This document shows, one piece after another, positions 6,356 through 14,106 of a stretch of 20,207 bases of DNA (position 1 is its first letter; each line of letters opens with the position of its first letter). Location of the stretch: positions 1-20,207 of the forward strand of contig DAJP01000128.1 of the NCBI GenBank assembly GCA_002496355.1, in the 5' to 3' direction. The notes under the pieces were generated by a model that was not told where the DNA came from, searched no databases, and saw only the letters and a program-made list of their open reading frames with translations. Source of the stretch: Euryarchaeota archaeon UBA346 (GTDB lineage Archaea; Thermoplasmatota; E2; DHVEG-1). Made by a program: the position numbers and the translations under genes.

Positions 6356-7506
6356 CGATTATGATGGATACCGGAAATCGCATCGCGGCAAAAGCAGCAG
6401 TAATGGCCAGACCCGAGGTTGTAGCAGCATACCCGATCACTCCTCAGACGACGCTTGTAGAAGCAATCGCAGAGTATGTCGCCAACGGTGAATTCAAGGG
6501 AGAATATATCTGTGTTGAAAGTGAGCATTCCGCGATGTGTGCATGTATCGGAGCAAGCGCTGCTGGCTCACGGACGTTTACCGCGACCTCGTCCCATGGA
6601 CTGTTGCTGATGCATGAGATGCTTCACTGGGCTGCTCTCGCACGACTCCCAGTCGTTATGTGCAATATTAACCGGGTCATCGGACCAGGATGGAACATCT
6701 GGGTTGATGAGAATGATTCGATCTCTCAACGAGATACGGGTTGGATTCAAATCTACTGCAGCAGCAACCAGGAGATCTATGATACTGTCATCCAAGCATT
6801 CAAACTAGCAGAACATCAAAAAATCGTACTCCCTGTGATGGTGAATCTGAACGCCTTTATCCTTTCACATACATCCATGCCCGCCGAAATCCCTGACCAA
6901 CAGACCGTCGATGATTTCCTGGGAAAATACACACCACATTGGAAACTCGATATTGACAATCCAACGACCTTTGGGAACATCATCGGTCCTGAATACTACT
7001 TTAAAATACGACGAGCGATGCAAGAGGCTCAGATGAATGCAAAACACCTGATCCCTCAGATAGCAAAAGATTGGAAGAAAGCCTCAGGATATTTCCATGG
7101 TGATCTTTTTGAGTATTACAAATGCGATGATGCAGAACATATCCTTCTCTCAATGGGTGCGATTGGTGCAGAAAGTAAAATCGCCATTGATGAATTACAA
7201 GAAGCCGGTCACAAGGTTGGACTTGCCCGATTGCGAGTGTTCCGACCATTCCCCACAGAGGAAGTCCGTAAGTTAGGAAAACAAGCGAATCTCATCGTCA
7301 TCGATCGGAATATCTCCATTGGCTCAGAAGGCGCACTCTTCAACGAAGTCAAGGCTGCCTTATATGGCGAATCAGAAGCAAAAGCAACCGGTTTCATCGC
7401 AGGTCTTGGTGGAAAAGATGTGACCTACAAGGACATTGAAACCATGTGCCAAAAAGCAATACAGGGAACAGCAAAAGAACAAGTGTGGTACGGGATGGAG
7501 GAGTAG
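6352..7506 (+). CDS. porA: Pyruvate:ferredoxin oxidoreductase, alpha subunit
   Basis: A 384-residue alpha subunit of normal length, contributing the pyrimidine side of the TPP site and the transketolase C-terminal-like domain. Landmarks are AAYPITPQTTLVEAIAE (about 25-41), the conserved glutamate region VESEHSAM (about 55-62), ATSSHGLLLMHE, and NRVIGPGWNIWVDENDS with SISQRDTGW, the form found in pyruvate-specific enzymes rather than 2-oxoglutarate or branched-chain ones. The C-terminal half (about 255-384) has the FRPFP and IVIDRNISIGSEGALFNEVK segments of domain II/III. It overlaps porD by four bases, is followed after three bases by porB, and has GAGAGGGGG as ribosome site inside porD. Pyruvate specificity is inferred from these motifs and gene order. 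Confidence 0.93.
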   Translation: MTIMMDTGNRIAAKAAVMARPEVVAAYPITPQTTLVEAIAEYVANGEFKGEYICVESEHSAMCACIGASAAGSRTFTATSSHGLLLMHEMLHWAALARLPVVMCNINRVIGPGWNIWVDENDSISQRDTGWIQIYCSSNQEIYDTVIQAFKLAEHQKIVLPVMVNLNAFILSHTSMPAEIPDQQTVDDFLGKYTPHWKLDIDNPTTFGNIIGPEYYFKIRRAMQEAQMNAKHLIPQIAKDWKKASGYFHGDLFEYYKCDDAEHILLSMGAIGAESKIAIDELQEAGHKVGLARLRVFRPFPTEEVRKLGKQANLIVIDRNISIGSEGALFNEVKAALYGESEAKATGFIAGLGGKDVTYKDIETMCQKAIQGTAKEQVWYGMEE

Positions 7507-7509
7507 AAC

Positions 7510-8421
7510 ATGGCGTTGAAAGATTATCCAGTTGACGAATGCCTCCTACAAGGGAACGCCTCATGCCCCGGTTGCCCTGCAACCATTGGGTTACGACTGG
7601 TGTTAAAGGCACTTGGTAAAAAAACGATCATGGTGGTTCCTGCTTGTTGCACTGCAGTCATTGAAAGCCTCTATCCTCATACATCCTTTGATATCCCCGT
7701 CATGAATATCGCCTTTGAGGCAGCCGCAGCAGGCGCATCAGGGGTTGAAGCAGCATTACGACAACAGGGACGAACCGATATCACGGTAGCTGCCTGGGCG
7801 GGAGATGGAGGAACCTACGATATCGGTATCCAAGCACTCTCCGGAGCCCTTGAACGCAGGACCAATTTCATTTACATCTGTTACAACAATCAGATCTATT
7901 CAAACACCGGTATCCAGAGGAGTGGTGCGACCCCGTACGCAGCATGGACGACGACAACTGTCAGTGGGAAGAACGAGTTTCGTAAAGAGATGGGGGAAAT
8001 CATCCTTGCACATCATATCCCCTACGCTGCACAAACCTGCATCAGCTACCCAGAGGATGTTATCAGTAAAATAACAAAAGCAAAGAACATACCTGGCCCA
8101 AAATACATTGAGATCCTCGCACCATGCCCACCTGGTTGGCGGTTCAGCATGGACAAAACCGTGGAAATGGGAAGACTTGCGGTCGACTCTGGAGCATGGT
8201 CTTTGTGGGAATGTGAAAATGATGTGATGACATTCAATGGAAAAAGCAAGCTTATCTTGGAAAAAAAGATCCCCCCCAAACCAGTTGAAGAATGGATTAA
8301 GTATCAGGGACGATTCAGTCATCTTTTCAAACCACAGCGGGATGAGGAACGACTCAAAGCAATCCAAAAATACATTGATGATCTGTGGGAACGCTATCGA
8401 AAGTGCTACCTAAAACCATAA
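7510..8421 (+). CDS. porB: Pyruvate:ferredoxin oxidoreductase, beta subunit (TPP and proximal [4Fe-4S])
   Basis: A 303-residue catalytic beta subunit that binds the TPP diphosphate and the proximal cluster. The TPP motif runs from GDGGTYDIG (98-106) to YNNQIYSNTG (125-134). Likely cluster cysteines are Cys19 and Cys22 (ASCPGCP), Cys47 or 48 (PACCTAV) and Cys206 in APCPPGW, the position of the conserved C-terminal ligand. Together with gamma, delta and alpha this gives all parts of pyruvate + CoA + oxidised ferredoxin to acetyl-CoA + CO2 + reduced ferredoxin, a cytosolic enzyme that can also run in the reductive direction. Last gene of the operon; it faces the coaBC-pantoate kinase operon, with only 32 bases between the stops. 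Confidence 0.94.
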   Translation: MALKDYPVDECLLQGNASCPGCPATIGLRLVLKALGKKTIMVVPACCTAVIESLYPHTSFDIPVMNIAFEAAAAGASGVEAALRQQGRTDITVAAWAGDGGTYDIGIQALSGALERRTNFIYICYNNQIYSNTGIQRSGATPYAAWTTTTVSGKNEFRKEMGEIILAHHIPYAAQTCISYPEDVISKITKAKNIPGPKYIEILAPCPPGWRFSMDKTVEMGRLAVDSGAWSLWECENDVMTFNGKSKLILEKKIPPKPVEEWIKYQGRFSHLFKPQRDEERLKAIQKYIDDLWERYRKCYLKP

Positions 8422-8422
8422 A

Positions 8423-8466
8423 ACACGAACGAAATAACCGTGAGAGTAAAAGTTTATTTTTCGTGT
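8423..8466. terminator. Bidirectional inverted repeat between convergent operons
   Basis: ACACGAA-CG-AAATAA (8423-8437) pairs with TTATTTTTCGTGT (8454-8466): 13 base pairs interrupted by a 2-base bulge, with a 16-base loop. The right arm is the last codons and stop of the pantoate kinase gene. Symmetry, location between two facing stops and the T/A tracts on both strands suggest a shared terminator. Confidence 0.5.
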
Positions 8467-9326
8467 AAGATTCGTGCCCCCTGTACATCGACCGTACAAC
8501 AAAAAACCGTCCCATACGCTGAAAGCACCTTGCTCAGCATGGGTGTATCTCCGATAGCGAACACCGAGTTACCTAACATGCACATGCTTGCCATCCCATG
8601 CACATTTGCTTTTTCTATAGCTTGCAGGACGGTCGCATCCGCGATATCGATTTTTCGTGTGAACTCCCAAGCAAGGGCAAAAAGATGCTCCAATGATGGT
8701 TTATCTAATAATTTTTTTGTACAATACCGGCCGACCGATGCGATCTTTCGAACCTTATTGGGATCGGTTAGAATCTCTTTTGTTTCAATCTTTTTCCCTA
8801 TGACACAGAGGACCATATCATAGTTCCCAGGGATGTGCTCAAGCATCCCCCATGGAGGGAGACCTGCTTTTCTTCGAATCTCTATACCACCAAAACTACT
8901 TGCAACCACATCACCAAGTCCTGTATGTGATTGGATTTCCGCGTAATGTGCAGCTCTGATCGCATGTTCCTTTGGAATATTTAGGAGATCTGCCAAAGCA
9001 AGATTCGCACTGAGCACTCCTGCAGCACTCATACCAAAACCTTGGCTAACTGGTAAATCTATCATTGTGTTTATGGCAATCCGTACACAGGCATCTCCCA
9101 GAAGATAATGAACACCGGATTTTGTGACCGCTGCAGGTGATTGTCTCCCATTGATTTGAACGATGACCGTCTGATTTGATGCTGGTTGTACTGATACCTG
9201 ACTGATTGCACCAAGAGAAACACTCATTCCCGCACCACAAGACCCGGTACGGTCCATGTTTTGCGCACAGTACACCGGTTCAAAAAACGCAGAAATATGC
9301 CCTGGAGCAAAAGCGATTCCCTTCAT
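8454..9326 (-). CDS. Archaeal pantoate kinase (GHMP family)
   Basis: A 290-residue GHMP kinase matching archaeal pantoate kinase, which phosphorylates pantoate to 4-phosphopantoate, the archaeal replacement for the bacterial pantothenate kinase step order. Landmarks are the N-terminal FAPGHISAFFEP, SCGAGMSVSLG (29-39), the GHMP ATP loop LPVSQGFGMSAAG (91-103), EIQSHTGLGDVVASSFGG (130-147) and the C-terminal HGMASMCMLGNSVFA motif. It lies 14 bases after coaBC on the same strand, so the two are co-transcribed and serve one pathway. Phosphopantothenate synthetase, the partner enzyme, is not in this window. The last codons form one arm of the convergent inverted repeat. Confidence 0.9.
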   Translation of the reverse strand: MKGIAFAPGHISAFFEPVYCAQNMDRTGSCGAGMSVSLGAISQVSVQPASNQTVIVQINGRQSPAAVTKSGVHYLLGDACVRIAINTMIDLPVSQGFGMSAAGVLSANLALADLLNIPKEHAIRAAHYAEIQSHTGLGDVVASSFGGIEIRRKAGLPPWGMLEHIPGNYDMVLCVIGKKIETKEILTDPNKVRKIASVGRYCTKKLLDKPSLEHLFALAWEFTRKIDIADATVLQAIEKANVHGMASMCMLGNSVFAIGDTPMLSKVLSAYGTVFCCTVDVQGARILHEK

Positions 9327-9340
9327 AGACTGCCTCTCGA

Positions 9341-10534
9341 TTATCGCATCAGATCGAGGATAACTGAAGCAAGCTCTTCTTTTTTTCCCTTTCTCCAGGT
9401 GCTTTTTCTTTTTTTTGTAAGAAGAAGAATCTCGTTAGAATCCCCTCCAAACCCGGATAGAGTGTTTCCAATAGCCGCCTCAAGATGGTATTTGGTGAGT
9501 AACTGTTGGGTCTTTCTCCGGATATTTTGTTTTTTTTCCTCTGTTTTAAAGGCAATGATCTTTGCATGAGGGAGCCGCACTTGTAGTGTTTCAAGAACAA
9601 CTGGGGCTTGATAACAATCTATCGCGAGTGTTTGTTTACCTGAAGGGATTTTCCCTTTCTGTTTTTTTGGGATATAATTAGCGATCGCTGCACAAACAAT
9701 AACGCTATCAAACGGTATGGGATTCTTCTTTAGTAACTGTAACAGGTCATTGACGGTTTCGAAACGTATAAAAGAAATATAGGGCGGAATCATCTCCTGT
9801 GCATAGCCATACCAGAGTGTAACATCGGCTCCTCGTTCGAACGCATTGATACTTAAGGCCACAGCTGTCTTTCCTGAGCTTCGATTCGTCAGCACTCGGA
9901 TATCATCGAGAGGTTCCGCGGTGGCACCGCCGATAATAAGAATTTTTTTGTTCCTCAAATCCTGTTTCCCAGTCGTTCGAATCACGGTTTCGACAATCTC
10001 AACAATCTCAGGAGTTTTTGCCTTGTTGCCCGAGAGTAGCGGATCGACAAACAATACCCCGTGTTTCTTACAAATCTCGATGTTTTTCTGAACGATCTTA
10101 TGGTCGTACATCGACAGATGCATCGCAGGCACAAGAAGAATCGGTACCCCGGAGCCTATCGCAGTGGTCGCACAGGTGGTGACCGGGGTATCATCGATTC
10201 CACGAGCAATCTTTGAAATAGTGTTTGCGGTGCATGGTGATATCAAAAGGAGATCCACCGGATCCTTTACCAAACCACACCAGGAGACATGCTCGGTCTG
10301 CCCAGATAATTGGATGACAGGTTTATGACCGGTAGCAAACTCTATGGCATCTGGATGGATGATCCGTGTTGCTGATGGTGTCATCATCGGATAGACGGTT
10401 GCCCCATGACGGATGAGCTCCCGGGCGAGTTTCACGCTTTCAACAGCAGCAATGCTTCCAGTGATTCCAAGAACAATACGTTTGTTGAGAAGTTTGTTGG
10501 TTTTCTTCCCGCGCAATTCCTCTGCAGGATGCAT
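9341..10534 (-). CDS. coaBC: CoaBC: phosphopantothenoylcysteine decarboxylase / phosphopantothenate-cysteine ligase
   Basis: A 397-residue bifunctional CoA-synthesis enzyme. The N-terminal flavoprotein domain (about 17-185) has RIVLGITGSIAAVES, the catalytic histidine in TEHVSWC (His82), SPCTANTISKIARGIDDT for FMN and substrate, and PAMHLSMYDH in place of the bacterial PXMNXXMW motif; a His at the Asn position is seen in archaeal forms. The C-terminal CoaB domain (about 195-397) has ILIIGGATAEPLDDIRVLTN, RSSGKTAVALSINAFERGADV and the AAIANYIPKKQKGKIPSG lysine-rich segment for nucleotide and 4'-phosphopantothenate. It joins cysteine to 4'-phosphopantothenate and decarboxylates the product. It begins 15 bases after uspA and ends 14 bases before pantoate kinase, giving the order usp-coaBC-pantoate kinase. 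The first 16 residues are a variable lead; the ATG has GGTTGTGCGATAG upstream, not a strong ribosome site. Confidence 0.92.
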   Translation of the reverse strand: MHPAEELRGKKTNKLLNKRIVLGITGSIAAVESVKLARELIRHGATVYPMMTPSATRIIHPDAIEFATGHKPVIQLSGQTEHVSWCGLVKDPVDLLLISPCTANTISKIARGIDDTPVTTCATTAIGSGVPILLVPAMHLSMYDHKIVQKNIEICKKHGVLFVDPLLSGNKAKTPEIVEIVETVIRTTGKQDLRNKKILIIGGATAEPLDDIRVLTNRSSGKTAVALSINAFERGADVTLWYGYAQEMIPPYISFIRFETVNDLLQLLKKNPIPFDSVIVCAAIANYIPKKQKGKIPSGKQTLAIDCYQAPVVLETLQVRLPHAKIIAFKTEEKKQNIRRKTQQLLTKYHLEAAIGNTLSGFGGDSNEILLLTKKRKSTWRKGKKEELASVILDLMR

Positions 10535-10549
10535 TTCATCACATTTCTT

Positions 10550-10990
10550 CTATCGCACAACCAGTACGGATCTACTCGCATGTCGGACTACCTTATCCGT
10601 AACACTGCCGAGTAAAAATCTTCCTTCTTTCCCGTATCCTTTATAGCCAATAAGAATGATGTCACTATCATATTTTTTTGCCACAAGGAGAATCTCATCG
10701 GCAGGATCTCCTGCTTCCACAGCGACATCCACTTTCCCGATTTTTCCTTCGAGTTCTTTAGCAAGCTTACCAAGGTTCTCCATAGCTTTCTCTTTAAAGG
10801 TCCCCGGGGTGACTACGGTGCTAAGGTCTATCGTCGGTAGTAACATGTTTGTGAATGTCGATTCAACCAAGGCAGCAGGAATCACCGTGAGGAGTACAAG
10901 CTCATCATCTGGTGTTGAACATTGGACTGCGACATCAATTGCTTTATTTGATGCTTCTGATCCATCATAGGCAACAAGTAATCGTTTCAT
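10550..10990 (-). CDS. Universal stress protein (UspA family, ATP-binding type)
   Basis: A 146-residue single-domain Usp with the N-terminal LLVAYDGSEASNKAIDVAV and the nucleotide motif G-x2-G-x9-G-S intact (Gly115, Gly118, Gly128, Ser129), so it belongs to the ATP-binding class. Its VEAGDPADEILLVAKKYDSDIILIG core is the usual strand-helix-strand. Such proteins are dimers that bind adenine nucleotides and influence stress or metabolism; the target here is unknown. It is the first gene of the minus-strand run leading into coaBC and pantoate kinase, which suggests co-expression with CoA synthesis. GGTGAT lies just before its ATG, and an A/T element around 11024-11032 could be its TATA box. Confidence 0.93.
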   Translation of the reverse strand: MKRLLVAYDGSEASNKAIDVAVQCSTPDDELVLLTVIPAALVESTFTNMLLPTIDLSTVVTPGTFKEKAMENLGKLAKELEGKIGKVDVAVEAGDPADEILLVAKKYDSDIILIGYKGYGKEGRFLLGSVTDKVVRHASRSVLVVR

Positions 10991-11119
10991 ACATCACCAC
11001 AACTCTGCTAGTAATAAGGTACTGACTAAAATAGATTTTGTATCATCACAGAATGAGACAGAAATATTTTGATATAAAACCACGTTTCATCGAACGAGGA
11101 CCGAATGTAAAGTACATGA

Positions 11120-11629
11120 CTACTTACAGAGATACATAAGAAAATCAGACAGAGGTAAACCCTCCTCCCATCGCATAATAAAATTACCACTTTTACTCAC
11201 GCTGAGTTTTGGAAGGCGGTTATGCAGGATCTTGGCTCGCCCCTCGAGCTGAGAAATATCCATGGAAAAGAGCCGCCAACTATCACCACCATGCCCTTTC
11301 AGTCGAAAACCATAGACCGGCAACGTCTTTGTTTTTTCGCATTCCCGCTGCATTTTTTCAGCCTGCCGTTGTAGTTTCCCATCGACACTACTGAAATGCA
11401 ACGTATCGGTCATACTGGATTTTATCTCCATGAGAAACGAGATATCACCTCTGAGAGCGACCAAATCGACACCGAACGATCCTGCAGCACGAACAACGAT
11501 GAACGGTTTCTGTTTCGTGAGATAATAATTTCCTTTTTCCAATGCCGAGCAGGTTTTCGTCATTTTCGAAAGAATTTTTTCATCACCTTCTAGAATACCT
11601 TTTAATTCTCGTTCGTAAGTGCTGCTCAT
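11120..11629 (-). CDS. Holliday junction resolvase-like nuclease (Hjc type, enlarged)
   Basis: A 169-residue protein with the archaeal Hjc endonuclease pattern: TYERELKGIL (Glu6/Glu8), VVRAAGSFGVDLVALRG (Arg47, Ser51, Asp55) and FLMEIKSS (Glu68, Lys70), the E...R...S...D...E-x-K metal-binding set of PD-(D/E)XK resolvases. Typical Hjc has about 16 residues between the first Glu and the Arg and is 120-140 residues long; here there are about 39, an insertion around residues 14-40, and a C-terminal extension of about 45 residues (125-169). It would cut four-way junctions in homologous recombination and fork repair. It is divergent from the CBS genes and not in an operon. The other possibility is a related PD-(D/E)XK nuclease with another substrate. 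Confidence 0.8.
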   Translation of the reverse strand: MSSTYERELKGILEGDEKILSKMTKTCSALEKGNYYLTKQKPFIVVRAAGSFGVDLVALRGDISFLMEIKSSMTDTLHFSSVDGKLQRQAEKMQRECEKTKTLPVYGFRLKGHGGDSWRLFSMDISQLEGRAKILHNRLPKLSVSKSGNFIMRWEEGLPLSDFLMYLCK

Positions 11630-11710
11630 ATGAAAAAGGTAAAATACCTCGTAATGTTTTAATGTTTGGGATTGGAGCTTTCAATCAGTCAACGATTTGG
11701 TGGATAACAT

Positions 11711-12265
11711 ATGAACAAAGACGTTCTAATTAAAGAGATTATGAAGATAAAGCCAGTGACTGTACAACCATTTACAACAGTACTAGAAGCAGCCAAAATG
11801 ATGAAACAGAACAAAATCGGAAATGTGATCATCTCAGAAATAAATCATCCGATCGGGATTCTCACTGAAAGCGACATTATAAAAAAAGTGGTCTGCGAAG
11901 CAAAAAACGCGCAGGATGTAACAGTCGAAGAAGTCATGAGCAGCCCAATCATTATCGCGGAGCCATTCATTTCCCTAGAAGAAGCGTTAAAAATAATGGG
12001 AAAATGTAATATCAGAAGACTCCCCATTGTTGAAAACAACGAACTCGTCGGGATAATCACCCAACGCGATATCTCCCGCCTTTCACCGGCGTTAACAGAA
12101 ATCAGCCATGAGTGGTCAAGTATCGATACAAAAGATGAGGAGTACCTCCGGAGCCAGACGTTCTCTGGAAAATGCGAAGATTGCGATATCTTATCAACCA
12201 GTCTGAAAAGCGTTGATGGCCGCCTTCTTTGTGAAGAATGCATTGATGGATTAAAATATGAATAA
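11711..12265 (+). CDS. CBS-pair protein with C-terminal zinc-binding knuckles
   Basis: A 184-residue protein with two CBS motifs (about 8-63 and 73-128), each with the terminal G-I/L-hydrophobic-T-x-x-D pattern (IGILTESD, VGIITQRD), forming one Bateman module that usually binds adenosine nucleotides or SAM. After a linker it has KCEDCDI (Cys155, Cys158) and LLCEECIDG (Cys174, Cys177), a four-cysteine zinc site. CBS plus zinc ribbon is a known archaeal combination; function in the studied relatives is not clear. GGTGGAT 6 bases before the ATG is the ribosome site. It is followed after 34 bases by another CBS gene, likely in the same transcript. Confidence 0.9.
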   Translation: MNKDVLIKEIMKIKPVTVQPFTTVLEAAKMMKQNKIGNVIISEINHPIGILTESDIIKKVVCEAKNAQDVTVEEVMSSPIIIAEPFISLEEALKIMGKCNIRRLPIVENNELVGIITQRDISRLSPALTEISHEWSSIDTKDEEYLRSQTFSGKCEDCDILSTSLKSVDGRLLCEECIDGLKYE

Positions 12266-12299
12266 CGTTTTTTATTGATGAAATAGGAGGAAAACGGCG

Positions 12300-13079
12300 A
12301 TGAAAGTAAAAGAAATAATGACGACAAAAATAATTACAGTAGATAAAGACGATAGCCTCAAACTCGTCTTAGATCTGATGAAAAAACATGACATTACGAA
12401 GATTCCGGTAACTGAAGCAAAAAAATTTTTTGGCCTTGTGACCGATAACGTCATTGCCTATAAGCTTGGGTCGATACGAAAGCGGGGAATCACAGCATCC
12501 CGGTTGCATGCATCATCGGTTACTGAGAAAGAAGTGCTTATGATCTCCCCTGAAGAAGAAGTGAAAAACATTTTGAAATCCGTCGGGGAATCAGGTCCAA
12601 CGATGCTACCCGTGGTCGAAAAAGAAAAGCTGGTGGGAATCGTGACGAAAGCAGATTTACTGCCGTTGGTTACCAATAAAAATCAACTTCATTCCATTAT
12701 GCAAAAAAAAATCTACACCGTGAGTCTTGAGGACCGTGTGATCCATGCGCGACGAATCATGATTACTAATAATGTCGCACGTCTCCCTGTTCTTGATGAA
12801 AAAAGACTTGTCGGAATCATCTCAGATATCGAGATAGCATTGGCCTTCGCATCATTAAAGAAATCGTTTTCCTTAGGAAGACAGAAGCATCACCTCGATG
12901 AGTTGCTTGTGAAGGACGTCATGCGATCACCAGTCGTATGGTCGAACCCATCTATGAGTATCTACGATGCAGCGCAATTGATGCTGAAACAGAATGTAGG
13001 GTCGTTACCACTCATAGAAAATGATAAGCTTGTCGGGATGGTGACCCGAACCGATTTATTAAAGACGATTGTTCTGTAA
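12300..13079 (+). CDS. Four-CBS-domain protein
   Basis: A 259-residue protein made only of CBS motifs: about 1-55 (KEIMTTKIITVDKDDSL), 66-122 (VGIVTKADL), 130-185 (VGIISDIEI) and 202-257 (VGMVTRTDL), that is two Bateman modules without an enzyme or membrane domain. Such proteins act as adenylate sensors or accessory regulators; its partner is not visible. The first unit is degenerate, ending FGLVTDNVI. A strong ribosome site (TAGGAGGAAAACGGCG) precedes the ATG. It lies directly after the CBS/zinc gene and 35 bases before the zinc-ribbon gene, so the three may be transcribed together. Confidence 0.92.
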   Translation: MKVKEIMTTKIITVDKDDSLKLVLDLMKKHDITKIPVTEAKKFFGLVTDNVIAYKLGSIRKRGITASRLHASSVTEKEVLMISPEEEVKNILKSVGESGPTMLPVVEKEKLVGIVTKADLLPLVTNKNQLHSIMQKKIYTVSLEDRVIHARRIMITNNVARLPVLDEKRLVGIISDIEIALAFASLKKSFSLGRQKHHLDELLVKDVMRSPVVWSNPSMSIYDAAQLMLKQNVGSLPLIENDKLVGMVTRTDLLKTIVL

Positions 13080-13113
13080 AAAGATTAAAGTAACCAAGAC
13101 GATTCCACTATTG

Positions 13114-13127
13114 TATGATATATCATA
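13114..13127. promoter_or_regulatory. 14-bp perfect palindrome across a start codon
   Basis: TATGATATATCATA is a perfect palindrome that contains the ATG of the next gene (13115-13117). Such an element could be an operator or an RNA hairpin that hides the start; chance in an A/T-rich stretch is possible. Confidence 0.25.
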
Positions 13128-13504
13128 TCCCTTCCGATGAGGAAATCCTCAGTGCGGTGGAAATAGTTTTTCGGAAGTATCATACAGTGACATCCCAACA
13201 TGCTTTGAAAAAGTTTGTTGAGAAGGAATTACAATCGAAGAAAAAACATTTACATGTGAGCGGACCGCGGTTACGCACACTTGTTTTAAACAGTGGTCTA
13301 GTTCAGGTCGAGATTCGGACGCGAGAGGGCGATCCAGATAAAATCCTAAACAAATGTCCTGTCTGTGGAGGTCCATTACAGCGGGTCAAAAATCAGACCA
13401 TCTATGGTGGTGAGGTCACCATAGAGTTCCGATGTGATGTGTGTGGATACTGGACTGGAAAGAAAAAGAAAATCCCAACATTGTATGTTTTTCATTTAAA
13501 ATAA
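13115..13504 (+). CDS. Zinc-ribbon protein of unknown function
   Basis: A 129-residue basic protein. The N-terminal 70 residues look like a winged helix (IPSDEEILSAVEIVFRKYHT, RLRTLVLNSGLVQVEIRTRE), and residues 81-110 form a zinc ribbon with CPVCGG (Cys81, Cys84) and CDVCGYW (Cys107, Cys110). Conserved archaeal proteins of this shape exist, but I cannot name the family; nucleic-acid binding is the likeliest role. It starts 35 bases after the CBS gene, with no clear ribosome site, and the start codon lies in a perfect palindrome. It converges with the helical-domain gene behind it (10 bases between ends). Confidence 0.75.
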   Translation: MIYHIPSDEEILSAVEIVFRKYHTVTSQHALKKFVEKELQSKKKHLHVSGPRLRTLVLNSGLVQVEIRTREGDPDKILNKCPVCGGPLQRVKNQTIYGGEVTIEFRCDVCGYWTGKKKKIPTLYVFHLK

Positions 13505-13514
13505 GATTTAGTTG

Positions 13515-13964
13515 TTATGAATGATTTTTCCGTTCAGTTATTTCTCGCTCGAGTCGATAGATTTCGCTTTCTAGTTGCATAAGACCTAAATCGACTCCCA
13601 TACCGCGCATCTCTGTGATGTACTCATCGCTGAGTTTATTCCGTATTTCTTTTATGAAAAAATGACCTGCTTCATCGCCAAGAGACCGGTTCATTGAATC
13701 GATAATAGAATGAAGGGCGTTTCCTAACTCATTTGGAGGGACCGAATTAATATCCGACATTACACTGATCATATCATCGGATTCTTCATTATAGAAATCG
13801 TTCTTAATCTGAATATGCTTAAGAAATCTAAATTTAGTTTCCAATCGTCGTATTAGATCCTCCATCGTTATCATAGTATAGGGGAGATCTGTTTTTCTAC
13901 TCGATATCGATACCAAGGTGCGTAAGACATTCTTGATAAGCTCTGATTTTTTTGGTGACGGCAT
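13515..13964 (-). CDS. Second member of the unknown helical-domain family (as at 1-597)
   Basis: A 149-residue soluble, mostly helical protein of unknown function. It shares an ordered set of motifs with the C-terminal domain of the protein at 1-597: LETKFRFLKHIQI (41-53), a variable linker, SDINSVPPNELGNALHSIID (70-89, compare IDGISETDARRAIQQLL), FFIKEIRNKLSDEYI (102-116) and GMGVDLGLMQLE (121-132), then a short coiled-coil tail (about 130-146). Here the module occurs once. The start ATG 13964 has GAGGGAT directly ahead, and A/T elements near 14000 can serve as TATA box. It is divergent from the lipoprotein gene and convergent with the zinc-ribbon gene. Confidence 0.75.
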   Translation of the reverse strand: MPSPKKSELIKNVLRTLVSISSRKTDLPYTMITMEDLIRRLETKFRFLKHIQIKNDFYNEESDDMISVMSDINSVPPNELGNALHSIIDSMNRSLGDEAGHFFIKEIRNKLSDEYITEMRGMGVDLGLMQLESEIYRLEREITERKNHS

Positions 13965-14106
13965 ATCCCTCGGGTTTTTTTACTATCCTGTTCCCAGATT
14001 TTTAACATCAATGATGACCTAGAGATATTAAAAATTTTTGGTCAAAAAAAACTGATGTCTTATCCCGAAATTACTTTCTCCTAGAAAAAAATACATTTCT
14101 ATCGAA

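Noticed and set aside
11053..11139. 28-codon plus-strand frame (starts MRQKYFDIKPRF) between uspA and the Hjc-like gene.
   Set aside because: It is very short, has no ribosome site and overlaps the end of the Hjc-like gene; no support beyond being open.
11638..11648. Small GGTA-AAA-TACC inverted repeat between the Hjc-like and CBS genes.
   Set aside because: Four-base arms are too short to distinguish from chance.
14011..14055. C-box-like ATGATGA and D-box-like CTGA, 34 bases apart, in the gap before the lipoprotein gene (possible C/D guide RNA).
   Set aside because: The end stem pairs over only about two bases, no D' or C' box is seen inside, and the supposed guide is nearly all A/T.
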